Positions 45,885 to 53,214 of a stretch of 64,000 nt of DNA are shown here, piece after piece. The stretch lies in the NCBI RefSeq assembly GCF_016901815.1, contig NZ_JACSNR010000001.1, positions 124,001-188,000 on the forward strand, in the 5' to 3' direction. Source of the DNA: Hydrogenoanaerobacterium saccharovorans. Its GTDB lineage: Bacteria; Bacillota; Clostridia; Oscillospirales; Ruminococcaceae. The translations under genes and the position numbers were made by a program. The notes below the pieces were generated by a model, which saw only the letters and a program-made list of their open reading frames with translations, was not told where the DNA came from and ran no database searches. The stretch's first letter is position 1. Every line of letters begins with the position of its first letter.

Positions 45885-46425
45885 GCCAGCACCTCGCTTT
45901 CCCTCTGATTCTGCGCCTCTGCTCCCGGTACAGCACTGCGCCGGTAAGCGCCATCAGCAGCAGATCCCGGCCCCGCAGCCGGTCAAAGAGCAGAACCGCT
46001 GCCGCCGGTGTGACCGCAATAATCCCGATGGCCAGGAGCCTTGCGGTGCGTCCCCTGCCTCCCGCATGCCAGGCACAGTACCCGAGCAGCGGTGTCAGGA
46101 GGCTGAATATCCACCACCCCCGCGCCATAACAGGGGAATAGACGCTATGGGTCAGCCGGGCAGTGGTGTAATAGGCGGCAAGCATTCCGAAGCAGAAGCC
46201 AAATACTGTTCCAGCAGCCTGGAACGGTGTCCGGCTGCGAACCGCAATGACTGTACCGAGAAAGACCCAGACCGACAGTTCGGAGAACATATTCCCCAGA
46301 TTGGTGGTATAAAGATCGAAAAACCGGATGATGACCCCCACAGCCAGTCCGGCCCCGAGCATGACAGCCGCCCTGACCATGCCCCTGATCCGGAAAGCCG
46401 GTTTTTCTGTCCTTTCGGCGCCCAT
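45871..46425 (-). CDS. Membrane protein, DUF6518-like
   Basis: Integral membrane protein of 184 residues with about five helices. The block IRFFDLYTTNLGNMFSELSV followed by WVFLGTVIAV and a GWWIFSLLTPLLGYCAWHAG stretch fits my memory of the DUF6518 family; the assignment is moderate. It heads the operon with the sigma and anti-sigma genes and so may sense or modulate the same envelope signal. GGAGG lies seven bases before the ATG. Confidence 0.7.
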   Translation of the reverse strand: MGAERTEKPAFRIRGMVRAAVMLGAGLAVGVIIRFFDLYTTNLGNMFSELSVWVFLGTVIAVRSRTPFQAAGTVFGFCFGMLAAYYTTARLTHSVYSPVMARGWWIFSLLTPLLGYCAWHAGGRGRTARLLAIGIIAVTPAAAVLLFDRLRGRDLLLMALTGAVLYREQRRRIRGKARCWRGGV

Positions 46426-46446
46426 TCCTGTCCCCTCCTTCCCGGA

Positions 46447-46475
46447 TAAGACTCCCGGAAGTCGGATTCGTTACA
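46447..46475 (-). promoter_or_regulatory. Putative autoregulated ECF-sigma promoter
   Basis: Minus-strand TGTAAC (46470-46475), 17 bases, GTCTTA (46447-46452), giving a leader of about 15 bases before the DUF6518-like gene. Confidence 0.6.
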
Positions 46476-46579
46476 GCTTTCCGAAAAAATTTTTACCAGG
46501 CCCAGCCGGATCATTCCAAAAGCACCGCTGGTCTGGCAGCTGGCTGCCCGGAAATGGACCGCTGGCCTTCCCCGGTCAC

Positions 46580-46614
46580 AAAAAGCCGGGCACTGTAATC
46601 GCAGCGCCCGGCTT
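46580..46614 (-). terminator. Terminator of the GNAT gene
   Basis: AAGCCGGGC pairs with GCCCGGCTT, followed on the minus strand by TTTTG. Confidence 0.75.
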
Positions 46615-46628
46615 AGCTGTTCTGAAAG

Positions 46629-47015
46629 TCAGCGGGTTTCCGGCTGATCGATCTGGTAGGACTGCAGGCTCTTCCGGCAGCCGTTCCGCTCATAGAACCG
46701 TTCTGCTTCGGGCTGGGCTCCAAAATAGAGCAGGGTCGGGGTATGCTGTTTTGCCAGCGCCAAAAGCGCACTGCCGATCCCCTGGCGCTGGTATTCCGGA
46801 AGCACCAGCAGTTCGGTGATGGTCCCGAAGAAATACCCATCAGTCAGGATGCGCAGACACCCCACCAGCGTCCCATTGTCCCGGGCGGTGAGGTGGATGG
46901 TTCTCCCCAGCGCCTCTTCGGTTCTGGCGGGGTCATAGTCCCCGGGCCAGACATGATTCACAAACCTCAGAAATTCCTCCGCATGCAGTGCTCTGTCATC
47001 AAAGCGGTACTCCAT
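46629..47015 (-). CDS. GNAT-family N-acetyltransferase
   Basis: Short acetyl-CoA-dependent acetyltransferase of 128 residues. The acetyl-CoA motif is ELLVLPEYQRQGIGSALLAL near residue 70 and the last strand region is AERFYERNGCRK. It keeps the full fold although it is at the lower end of family length. AGGGAGGG precedes the ATG. It is a single-gene unit between a terminator on each side; the substrate is unknown. Confidence 0.88.
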   Translation of the reverse strand: MEYRFDDRALHAEEFLRFVNHVWPGDYDPARTEEALGRTIHLTARDNGTLVGCLRILTDGYFFGTITELLVLPEYQRQGIGSALLALAKQHTPTLLYFGAQPEAERFYERNGCRKSLQSYQIDQPETR

Positions 47016-47136
47016 CTTCGTTCCCTCCCTGTCCGGTTCTCATTTGTGACCTATTATAGCATGCCTCTCCCGGCTGCTCAACCGCCGGTGCGGCCTGTGC
47101 TTTCCTTTCGGGGCGGGAAGTGCTATGATGAAAGCA

Positions 47137-47165
47137 AAGAAGCCTGCGGCGCAGGCTTCTTTTTA
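47137..47165. terminator. Bidirectional terminator after the LysR gene
   Basis: AAGAAGCCTGC pairs perfectly with GCAGGCTTCTT over a three-base loop, followed by TTT. Confidence 0.85.
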
Positions 47166-48074
47166 TTATGCTTCGAACCAGTCAGGCGGCAGACCCAGTT
47201 CCTCCCGCAGCTGACGCAGAAAATACTCCGACGCCCGGGAAAAGACCGCATAGCGCTTCCACACCAGAGCAAATTCCGCCTCCAAAGCGGGCTCCAGCGG
47301 ACGGAAACAGAGCGGACTGTCGCCATCGGTGCGAATCAGCTTATCCAGCACCAGCACATAGCCCAGCCCCTCCTCCGCCATCAGTGAGGCATTGAACGCC
47401 AGATTGTAGGTGGCAGCCACCTGCAGCTCTTCCAATGGGCGCTGAATCCAGCGCAGGAACCCGTCCTGGATGCCGATCTGCCGGGAGAGGATCAGGGGCT
47501 TGTCCCAGAGATCCGCCGGACAGATGGTCTCCCGCTGGGACAGAGGACTGTCCTTACGCATCAGCACACCCCAGCGATCCCGCAGGTGCAGCGGCAGCCG
47601 CACGAACTTCTTCGGATCAGTGGCTCCGAACAGCAGCGCAAAGTCAAACAGACCCCGTTCCAGCCGGTCGGTGAGATCCTGGGTATCGCCGCTCACCACA
47701 TGGATGCGGATTCCGGGGTTCTCCCGGCGGATGCGCTCGGTCAGCCGGGCGATCACCCGCATGGAATCGGTTTCGCCGGCGCCGATCATCACATCACCGG
47801 TGATCCCCTTCCCCGACTGCCGCACCTCCTGTTCCGCCTTGGAGGCCAGGTCCAGGATCTCCTGGGCCCGCTGCCGGAACAGCCGCCCCTCCGGGGTCAG
47901 GGCAGTGCGCTGCCCTCGTTTTCCCCGCACCAACAGGGTACAGCCCAGCTCCTCCTCAAGCTCCCGGAGCTGCCGGGACAGGGTGGGCTGGGTGAGATGC
48001 AGATATTCCGCCGCCCCGGAGATACTCTGTTCCCTCGCCACCGCCAGAAAATATTCCAGTACACGAAGTTCCAT
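47166..48074 (-). CDS. LysR-family transcriptional regulator
   Basis: Regulator of 302 residues. The N-terminal winged helix is VAREQSISGAAEYLHLTQPT with LSRQLRELEEELGC, and residues 90-300 are the periplasmic-binding-like effector domain. GGAGGCGG precedes the ATG. It is divergent from the small helical gene and the decarboxylase-cupin gene, and a palindrome TATGC-N7-GCATA (48117-48133) sits in the shared 141-base gap, the usual LysR arrangement. The inducer is unknown. Confidence 0.9.
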   Translation of the reverse strand: MELRVLEYFLAVAREQSISGAAEYLHLTQPTLSRQLRELEEELGCTLLVRGKRGQRTALTPEGRLFRQRAQEILDLASKAEQEVRQSGKGITGDVMIGAGETDSMRVIARLTERIRRENPGIRIHVVSGDTQDLTDRLERGLFDFALLFGATDPKKFVRLPLHLRDRWGVLMRKDSPLSQRETICPADLWDKPLILSRQIGIQDGFLRWIQRPLEELQVAATYNLAFNASLMAEEGLGYVLVLDKLIRTDGDSPLCFRPLEPALEAEFALVWKRYAVFSRASEYFLRQLREELGLPPDWFEA

Positions 48075-48116
48075 TTCTGCCGCCTCCTTCTGTGTTTCAG
48101 TTTACCGGCTTTATTC

Positions 48117-48133
48117 TATGCCTGTCAAGCATA
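48117..48133. promoter_or_regulatory. Candidate LysR operator
   Basis: TATGCCTGTCAAGCATA is an inverted repeat with a seven-base centre and contains the T-N11-A signature of LysR binding sites. It lies between the divergent LysR gene and its probable target. Confidence 0.6.
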
Positions 48134-48155
48134 ATTTACGCAAATATATAAGTAT

Positions 48156-48184
48156 TTGTAAAAGATGAACCTCTTTTTTATAAT
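48156..48184 (+). promoter_or_regulatory. Promoter of the decarboxylase-cupin operon
   Basis: TTGTAA (48156-48161) and TATAAT (48179-48184) are 17 bases apart, downstream of the LysR palindrome. Confidence 0.7.
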
Positions 48185-48215
48185 AAAGACGAACACATTG
48201 AAAGGAGCATCTGAG

Positions 48216-48452
48216 ATGAGATCCTGTCCCGATCCCCTGCAGCAGATCCGGGTGATCCTGCTCGATTCCGGCTGCACCGATCAGGCCGCAGAGGAATTCC
48301 TGCGATACTGGCAGAATGGCGATCCGGCTGCCTGGCGGCAGTTCCTCCAGGCGCACCGGCAGCAGCTGCTGGAAAATCTCCATGCGGATAAACTGCGGAT
48401 CGACCGGTTGGATTATCTGTCTGACTGGCTGGAACAAAAATCGGGCCTGTGA
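48216..48452 (+). CDS. Small helical protein in the LysR-regulated operon
   Basis: A 78-residue soluble protein, predicted all-helical and rich in Gln, Leu and charged residues (YWQNGDPAAWRQFLQAHRQQ), with no cysteine pair or signal peptide. I do not recognise the family. AAGGAGCATCTGAG precedes the ATG at 48216, and an in-frame ATG at 48165 lies in the promoter region. It sits 60 bases before the decarboxylase-cupin gene and is likely co-induced with it. Confidence 0.65.
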   Translation: MRSCPDPLQQIRVILLDSGCTDQAAEEFLRYWQNGDPAAWRQFLQAHRQQLLENLHADKLRIDRLDYLSDWLEQKSGL

Positions 48453-48512
48453 CCCGTTTTGCACTGAGATGCTCTGTCTTTTCGAACCAACCCATGCGTG
48501 TGAAAGGAAGCG

Positions 48513-49259
48513 ATGATCGCAATGGCTGTAAAACAAACTGCTGGTCGGGATACACTGGGCACCTTTGCCCCGGAATTTGCCCGGCTCAATGACGATATTC
48601 TGTTCGGTGAGGTATGGAGCCGGGAATCCCTGCTCTCGCTGCGGGACCGCTCGCTGGTAACGGTGGTCTCCCTGATGGCCCAGGGCCTGGTGGACTCCTC
48701 CTTCCGCTACCATCTGGAAACCGCCCGCAAGAACGGCATCACCCGCACTGAGATCGCCGAGATCCTCACCCATGCCGCCTTCTATGCCGGCTGGCCCAAG
48801 GCCTGGGCTGCTTTCCGCATGGCTCTGGAGGTCTGGAAGGACGATGCTCCCGCCGCTGAAACCGGACGGGAAGCCCATCAGAAGGAAATGATCTTCCCCA
48901 TTGGCGCTCCCAATGACGCCTATGCGCAGTATTTCAGCGGTCAGAGCTATCTGGCGCCCATTTCCTCCAGCCAGGTGAGCATTGCCAATGTCACCTTTGA
49001 ACCCGGCTGCCGCAACAACTGGCATATCCATCATGCCGATCAGGGCGGCGGTCAGATCCTCATCGGAGTCGCCGGACGCGGCTTCTATCAGGAGTGGGGC
49101 AAGGAGCCGGTGGAAATCCTGCCCGGAGATGTCATCAATATTCCCACCGGCGTCAAGCACTGGCACGGCGCCGCGCCGGACAGCTGGTTCTCCCACCTGG
49201 CAGTGGAAGTTCCCGGCGTGAACACCTCCAACGAATGGCTGGAACCGGTCAAGGACTGA
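48513..49259 (+). CDS. Carboxymuconolactone decarboxylase-like/cupin fusion protein
   Basis: A 248-residue two-domain protein. Residues 15-110 form a carboxymuconolactone decarboxylase-like (AhpD-related) helical domain (VTVVSLMAQGLVDSSFRYHL, AEILTHAAFYAGWPKAWAAF). It has no CxxC, so it is not an AhpD peroxidase. Residues 135-240 are a cupin barrel with metal ligands in NNWHIHHAD and GVKHWHGAA. Such fusions follow LysR genes widely in gut bacteria and are of uncertain function, perhaps quinone or aldehyde handling. GAAAGGAAG precedes the ATG. Confidence 0.88.
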   Translation: MIAMAVKQTAGRDTLGTFAPEFARLNDDILFGEVWSRESLLSLRDRSLVTVVSLMAQGLVDSSFRYHLETARKNGITRTEIAEILTHAAFYAGWPKAWAAFRMALEVWKDDAPAAETGREAHQKEMIFPIGAPNDAYAQYFSGQSYLAPISSSQVSIANVTFEPGCRNNWHIHHADQGGGQILIGVAGRGFYQEWGKEPVEILPGDVINIPTGVKHWHGAAPDSWFSHLAVEVPGVNTSNEWLEPVKD

Positions 49260-49281
49260 TCCAGATTCCCCTACCATAACA

Positions 49282-49320
49282 AAAAAACGCGGATGGCAGT
49301 CTGATCCATCCGCGTTTTTT
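49282..49320. terminator. Bidirectional terminator
   Basis: A perfect 15-bp stem AAAAAACGCGGATGG with its complement and a nine-base loop. Confidence 0.92.
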
Positions 49321-49352
49321 CTATTTATGGGAGGCTTGCTCCGGTTTCCCGG

Positions 49353-49592
49353 TCACAGCAGGACTGCCAGCAGAGCGGCAAAGATTCCGGCTGTCCCCAA
49401 AACATAGAACAGACACCCCGGCAGACATCCGCCCCGATATGGCCCGACCATTCTGCGCGGCGGAGGCGGAGGCGGTCTGCGAAATCCCATTCCCATGGGA
49501 CGGCCCGGTCCGAACCCCGGTCTGCCTGGCCCGAATCCCGGACCTCTGCCTGGGCCTCTCATCGGACCGCCCGGTCTTCCTGGTCCTGGCAT
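49353..49592 (-). CDS. Gly/Pro/Arg-rich small membrane protein
   Basis: A 79-residue protein. Residues 1-50 are low-complexity Gly, Pro and Arg with repeated GPGRP/GFGPGRP units and a PPPPPP run, followed by a Cys-containing turn (GGCLPGCLF) and one C-terminal membrane helix (VLGTAGIFAALLAVLL). This is a tail-anchored topology with a flexible basic segment. AGGAGGGG precedes the ATG. No known family beyond low-complexity composition. Confidence 0.6.
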   Translation of the reverse strand: MPGPGRPGGPMRGPGRGPGFGPGRPGFGPGRPMGMGFRRPPPPPPRRMVGPYRGGCLPGCLFYVLGTAGIFAALLAVLL

Positions 49593-49731
49593 ATTACCCC
49601 TCCTTCCATTTCCGATTTCTCTATCAGTGTAGCAGAAATTTGTATGGATGTTGCGAAAAATCCAAAACCATTCTGTTGTACTTTTATGAAGAAACTGTCA
49701 ACACCTCTGTGTAACCAGTTCCGGATAAAAC

Positions 49732-49760
49732 AAAAAAGACACCCGATTGGGTGTCTTTTT
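49732..49760 (-). terminator. Terminator of tRNA-Ser
   Basis: A 12-bp stem AAAAAGACACCC with GGGTGTCTTTTT and a four-base loop lies directly after the tRNA 3' end, with a further T run on the minus strand. Confidence 0.9.
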
Positions 49761-49761
49761 C

Positions 49762-49853
49762 TGGCGGAAAGAGGGGGATTCGAACCCCCGGTGGAGTTTA
49801 AGTCCACACACGATTTCCAATCGTGCGCTTTAGACCAGCTCAGCCATCTTTCC
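49762..49853 (-). tRNA. tRNA-Ser, anticodon GGA
   Basis: A class II tRNA of 92 bases including an encoded CCA. The anticodon stem CACGA/TCGTG encloses TTGGAAA (anticodon GGA), and the long variable arm TGTGGACTTAAACTCCACC forms the extra stem typical of tRNA-Ser. The T-arm GGGGG-TTCGAAT-CCCCC and acceptor GGAAAGA/TCTTTCC complete the cloverleaf. Confidence 0.96.
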
Positions 49854-49881
49854 ATAGCGAACCTCTGTCCGACAAGTCATA

Positions 49882-49910
49882 ATTATACCGGAACATTTCC
49901 AAAATGTCAA
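49882..49910 (-). promoter_or_regulatory. Promoter of tRNA-Ser, perfect consensus
   Basis: Minus-strand TTGACA (49905-49910) and TATAAT (49882-49887) with a 17-base spacer, 29 bases before the tRNA. Confidence 0.92.
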
Positions 49911-49952
49911 GCATCAATTTACAATTTCCCGGAAAAATTCGCATTTTTATTT

Positions 49953-51338
49953 TTACTTCTGCGAGAGGTACTCGTGAATGGAAGCTGCCGCTGTTTTGCC
50001 TGCCCCCATGGCAAGGATTACAGTGGCCGCACCGGTCACTGCATCTCCGCCGGCATAGACTCCGGCCTTCTCTGTCGCCATGGTGGCCTCATTGGCAATG
50101 ATGCAGCCCCGGCGGTTCACAGTAATGCCCGGAGTGGTGCGGTGCAGCAGCGGATTGGGCGAAGTTCCCAGCGCCATGATGACAGTATCCGCTTCAATGA
50201 GGAACTCACTGCCCGCTACCGGCTCAGGACGGCGGCGTCCGCTGGCATCAGGCTCTCCCAGCTGCATCTCGATGCACTCCACAGCCCGCACATTGCCATT
50301 GCCGTCATCCAGAATGCGCACCGGGTTGCAGAGCAGCCGGAACTGTACTTTCTCTTCCTTCGCGTGGTGGATCTCCTCCCGGCGGGCAGGCATCTCCTCC
50401 TCCGACCGGCGGTAGACCACGGTCACCTCGGCGCCCAGACGCTTGGCACACCGGGCGGCGTCCATGGCTACATTGCCGCCGCCCACTACAATGGTGCTGC
50501 GGCTGCGGCGGATGGGAGTATCATAGCCCTCCCGGTACGCCTTCATCAGGTTCACCCGGGTGAGGTACTCATTGGCGGAGTAGACTCCGCTGAGCGCCTC
50601 GCCCTCAATGCCCATAAAGGAGGGCAGACCGGCGCCGGAGCCGATGAACACCGCCTCATAGCCCTCGTCCATGAGTTCATCCACCGATTCCACCCGACCG
50701 ATGACCATATTGGTGCGGATCTCCACACCCAGCTTCTGAAGGCCTTCCACCTCCTTGGCGACAATGTACTTGGGCAGACGGAATTCCGGAATACCATAGC
50801 TCAGTACGCCGCCGGGAGTATGCAGTGCCTCAAAGATGGTGACGCCATAGCCCAGCTTGGCAAGCTCTCCGGCACAGGTAAGTCCCGCCGGACCAGCGCC
50901 AATCACCGCCACACGATGCCCGTTGAAGACCGGAGGCACTTCCTCACCGGTGAGGTTTTCCCGGGCCCAGTCCGCCACGAACCGCTCCAGCCGTCCGATT
51001 GCCACCGGTTCTCCCTTGATGCCCCGGACACACCGGCTCTCGCACTGGCTTTCCTGGGGGCAGACACGACCGCACACAGCCGGCAGGGCGTTGGTCTGGC
51101 GGATCACCCGATAGGCGCCGGCAAAGTCCCCCTCTGCCACCCGGGCGATGAAGTCCGGGATCTGCACCGATACCGGACAGCCCTCCACACAGGGACGGTG
51201 TTTGCAGCCCAGGCAGCGGGCAGCTTCTTCCATTGCCATCTCCGGGGTATAGCCCAGTGCCACTTCCTCAAAGTTCTTATTTCTTACAAGGGGGTCCTGT
51301 ACCGGCATTTCCACCTTGTACTGCGACATATTCTTCAT
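49953..51338 (-). CDS. nfnB: NfnB/GltA-type FAD- and Fe-S-containing NADPH oxidoreductase
   Basis: Flavoprotein of 461 residues homologous to glutamate synthase small subunit. The N-terminus has the two Cys-rich 4Fe-4S motifs (CLGCKHRPCVEGCP and CGRVCPQESQCESRC), followed by an FAD Rossmann motif VAVIGAGPAGLTCAGEL near residue 143 and an NADPH motif VVGGGNVAMDAARCAKRLGA near 288. Paired with the FAD/NAD-binding gene directly upstream (22 bases), it fits NfnB (NfnL) of the bifurcating NADH-dependent ferredoxin:NADP oxidoreductase, which balances NADPH with ferredoxin and NADH. A GltA role in glutamate synthesis is the alternative; no gltB is present. Confidence 0.88.
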   Translation of the reverse strand: MKNMSQYKVEMPVQDPLVRNKNFEEVALGYTPEMAMEEAARCLGCKHRPCVEGCPVSVQIPDFIARVAEGDFAGAYRVIRQTNALPAVCGRVCPQESQCESRCVRGIKGEPVAIGRLERFVADWARENLTGEEVPPVFNGHRVAVIGAGPAGLTCAGELAKLGYGVTIFEALHTPGGVLSYGIPEFRLPKYIVAKEVEGLQKLGVEIRTNMVIGRVESVDELMDEGYEAVFIGSGAGLPSFMGIEGEALSGVYSANEYLTRVNLMKAYREGYDTPIRRSRSTIVVGGGNVAMDAARCAKRLGAEVTVVYRRSEEEMPARREEIHHAKEEKVQFRLLCNPVRILDDGNGNVRAVECIEMQLGEPDASGRRRPEPVAGSEFLIEADTVIMALGTSPNPLLHRTTPGITVNRRGCIIANEATMATEKAGVYAGGDAVTGAATVILAMGAGKTAAASIHEYLSQK

Positions 51339-51360
51339 CTTCTCTTCCCTCCTGTTGCGG

Positions 51361-52218
51361 TCAGCGGCGGATCAGCTCATCTGCCAGACGCTGCATCCGG
51401 CAGTCCAGACAGCGGTTCTCCTCCTGTTCCTGCTCCCGATAGATGCCGTTGCGCTTCATCAGCTCATCGAAATCCACCTGATGCCCGTCGAAATCGGGGC
51501 CATCCACGCAGGCAAACTTCACCTGACCGCCCACTGTGACCCGACAGCCGCCGCACATACCAGTGCCATCGATCATAATGGGATTGAGGCTGACAATGGT
51601 GCGCACGCCCCATTCCTTGGTGAGGAGGGAGACAAACTTCATCATCGGCACCGGGCCGATGGCAAAGACGGCGTCATACTGTTCGCCCTGTTCCAGGAGC
51701 TCCCGGAGCTGATCGGTGACAAAGCCCTTCCGACCAGCGGAGCCATCATCGGTGCAGAGGAAGAACCGGCTGGAAGCCGCCTCCATCTCCTCCCGGATGA
51801 TAACCAGATCCTCGCTGCGGAATCCGGCGATCATATCCACTTCTGCCCCGGCCTGATACAGCGCCTTGGCAGTGGGATAGGCAATGGCACAGCCCACGCC
51901 GCCGCCGATGACTGCGGCCTTCTTGATGCCGTCCAGATCGGTGGCGGCACCCAGCGGACCCACAAAGTCCAGGATGCTGTCCCCGGCATTCATGCTGCCC
52001 AGCAGGTTGGTGGAAAGGCCCACTTTCTGAAAGATGATGGTGACTGTGCCGGCTTCGGGGTCAGTATCGGCAATGGTGAGCGGCACCCGCTCGCCATACT
52101 CGTCAATGCGGAAAATGATGAACTGTCCCGGTCTGGCTTTCTTGGCAATGAGCGGGGCCTCGATCTTCATCAGGGTCACCTGCTCGTTGAGATCTTTTTT
52201 ATATGCGATCCGATACAT
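51361..52218 (-). CDS. nfnA: NfnA-type FAD/NAD-binding oxidoreductase (DHOD electron-transfer-subunit-like)
   Basis: Protein of 285 residues with a ferredoxin-reductase-like fold: an FAD-binding barrel (PGQFIIFRIDEYGERVPLTI) then an NAD-binding domain (KKAAVIGGGVGCAIAYPTAK), ending in a 2Fe-2S cysteine cluster (MCGGCRV, CVDGP). It is annotated in many genomes as sulfide/dihydroorotate dehydrogenase-like. With nfnB it should form the small and large subunits of the transhydrogenase. The ATG at 52218 follows GAAAGGAAG; the longer frame (to 52395) runs through the promoter. Confidence 0.88.
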   Translation of the reverse strand: MYRIAYKKDLNEQVTLMKIEAPLIAKKARPGQFIIFRIDEYGERVPLTIADTDPEAGTVTIIFQKVGLSTNLLGSMNAGDSILDFVGPLGAATDLDGIKKAAVIGGGVGCAIAYPTAKALYQAGAEVDMIAGFRSEDLVIIREEMEAASSRFFLCTDDGSAGRKGFVTDQLRELLEQGEQYDAVFAIGPVPMMKFVSLLTKEWGVRTIVSLNPIMIDGTGMCGGCRVTVGGQVKFACVDGPDFDGHQVDFDELMKRNGIYREQEQEENRCLDCRMQRLADELIRR

Positions 52219-52315
52219 GGAATCTGCTTCCTTTCTCTCCGGCGGACCGGAATCGTTTCTTATGAATCTGCGGCCCGCCGGCATGCGGCAGAGCCTGGAT
52301 AAGGCTATGAAGTTT

Positions 52316-52344
52316 ATTATACCATATCTTTCAAACCACTGCAA
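52316..52344 (-). promoter_or_regulatory. Promoter of nfnAB
   Basis: Minus-strand TTGCAG (52339-52344) and TATAAT (52316-52321) are 17 bases apart. The -10 box is embedded in ATGGTATAAT, the box repeated in the nearby array. Confidence 0.75.
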
Positions 52345-52468
52345 AGCGGCAGATCCCTGAATCGCCCCTTCCCGCACCGGAATCCTGTGGGGCATAATAG
52401 CTTATTGCCCTCTTCCCCATCGCCCGCACAGCAGACGGAACAGACAGTCAATCCTACCATTCTTCCTT

Positions 52469-52580
52469 GCTTCATGGTATAATAGCCGCAGGGCGGCTAT
52501 TATGTTTTATTTTTCTGGCCGGACGATGCGCAGGCTCTGCCTGCTCCCGTCCCAATGGTCAATTATACCATTCCGCTGTC
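52469..52580. repeat. Palindrome-rich tandem repeat, copy 1
   Basis: 112-base unit beginning GCTTCATGGTATAATAGCC. It holds three inverted repeats: AATAGCCGC/GCGGCTATT, GGACG...GCAGGC-TCT-GCCTGC...CGTCC and, at the junction to the next copy, ATTATACCAT/ATGGTATAAT. A degenerate half-copy precedes it (52446-52468). Confidence 0.9.
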
Positions 52581-52691
52581 GCTTCATGGTATAATAGCCG
52601 CAGGGCGGCTATTATACTTATTTTTATAACCGGACGATCCGCAGGCTCTGCCTGCTCCCGTCCCAATGGTCAATTATACCATTCCGCTGTC
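52581..52691. repeat. Palindrome-rich tandem repeat, copy 2
   Basis: 111-base unit nearly identical to copy 1; the differences are clustered in the T-rich stretch after the first hairpin, with one further change in the GGACGATSCG segment. All three inverted repeats are retained. Confidence 0.9.
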
Positions 52692-52706
52692 GCTTCATGG
52701 TATAAT
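52692..52706. repeat. Palindrome-rich tandem repeat, partial third copy
   Basis: GCTTCATGGTATAAT, the first 15 bases of the unit, ends 31 bases before the HxlR-like reading frame. Confidence 0.8.
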
Positions 52707-52737
52707 ACTACTGCCAGAGGAATGGAGGCTGAATGCC

Positions 52738-53117
52738 ATGTATGTGAAAAAGAATATGACCCTGCTGCGGTGCCCCATTGAAAAGGGACTGGATATGCTG
52801 GGCGGAAAGTGGAAGAGCCGGATTCTGTGTGTCCTGGCCCAGCGCGGCCCCATCCGGTACGGACAGTTCAAGCAGGAGATGACCAATGTGACCGACACCG
52901 CCTTATCAGGGGCCCTGAAAGAGCTGATCCGGGATGGTCTGGTGGACCGGAAGCAATACAACGAAGTCCCGCTGCGGGTGGAATATGAACTGACCCCTAT
53001 GGTCTGGCAGCGGTGCGGCTGCTGCGTCAGATTGCGGATTGAGCAGATGGGTCCATTCCCACCGGGCTCTCCCGGGGTGAAATGCCCCTCTGTCTGGGCT
53101 GTGATTTCAACGACTAA
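52738..53117 (+). pseudogene. HxlR-family regulator, broken
   Basis: The first 88 codons from the ATG at 52738 give a normal HxlR winged-helix regulator (CPIEKGLDMLGGKWKSRILC, LSGALKELIRDGLVDRKQYN, EVPLRVEYELTPM). After LTPM (base 53000) the reading frame loses homology. In the +1-shifted frame from 53001 the expected end continues as GLAAVRLLRQIAD, a TGA stop at 53040 in place of Trp, then ADGSIPTGLSRGEMPLCLGC and a stop at 53115. So one base is missing and one nonsense change is present. The unshifted frame would run to 53184 as an unrelated tail. GGAGG precedes the ATG. Confidence 0.75.
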
Positions 53118-53124
53118 AAAATTT

Positions 53125-53137
53125 TTGAGTTGCTCAA
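53125..53137. promoter_or_regulatory. Short palindrome before the GNAT gene
   Basis: TTGAG-TTG-CTCAA lies between the broken HxlR gene and the acetyltransferase; a possible operator, nothing more. Confidence 0.3.
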
Positions 53138-53214
53138 CTTTTCCGGAAACATCTTGTCAGCTATGCTATGCTAAGTTACTATAATATTGATAGTAATGGA
53201 AAGGAGCATTTATT

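Noticed and set aside
42175-46425. Bacitracin-type BceAB resistance system
   Set aside because: No adjacent two-component system, and the two-permease arrangement with a lipoprotein and an ECF sigma unit does not match BceAB.
52446-52706. Possible CRISPR array
   Set aside because: The units are 111-112 bases, contiguous, without unique spacers, and no cas gene is nearby.
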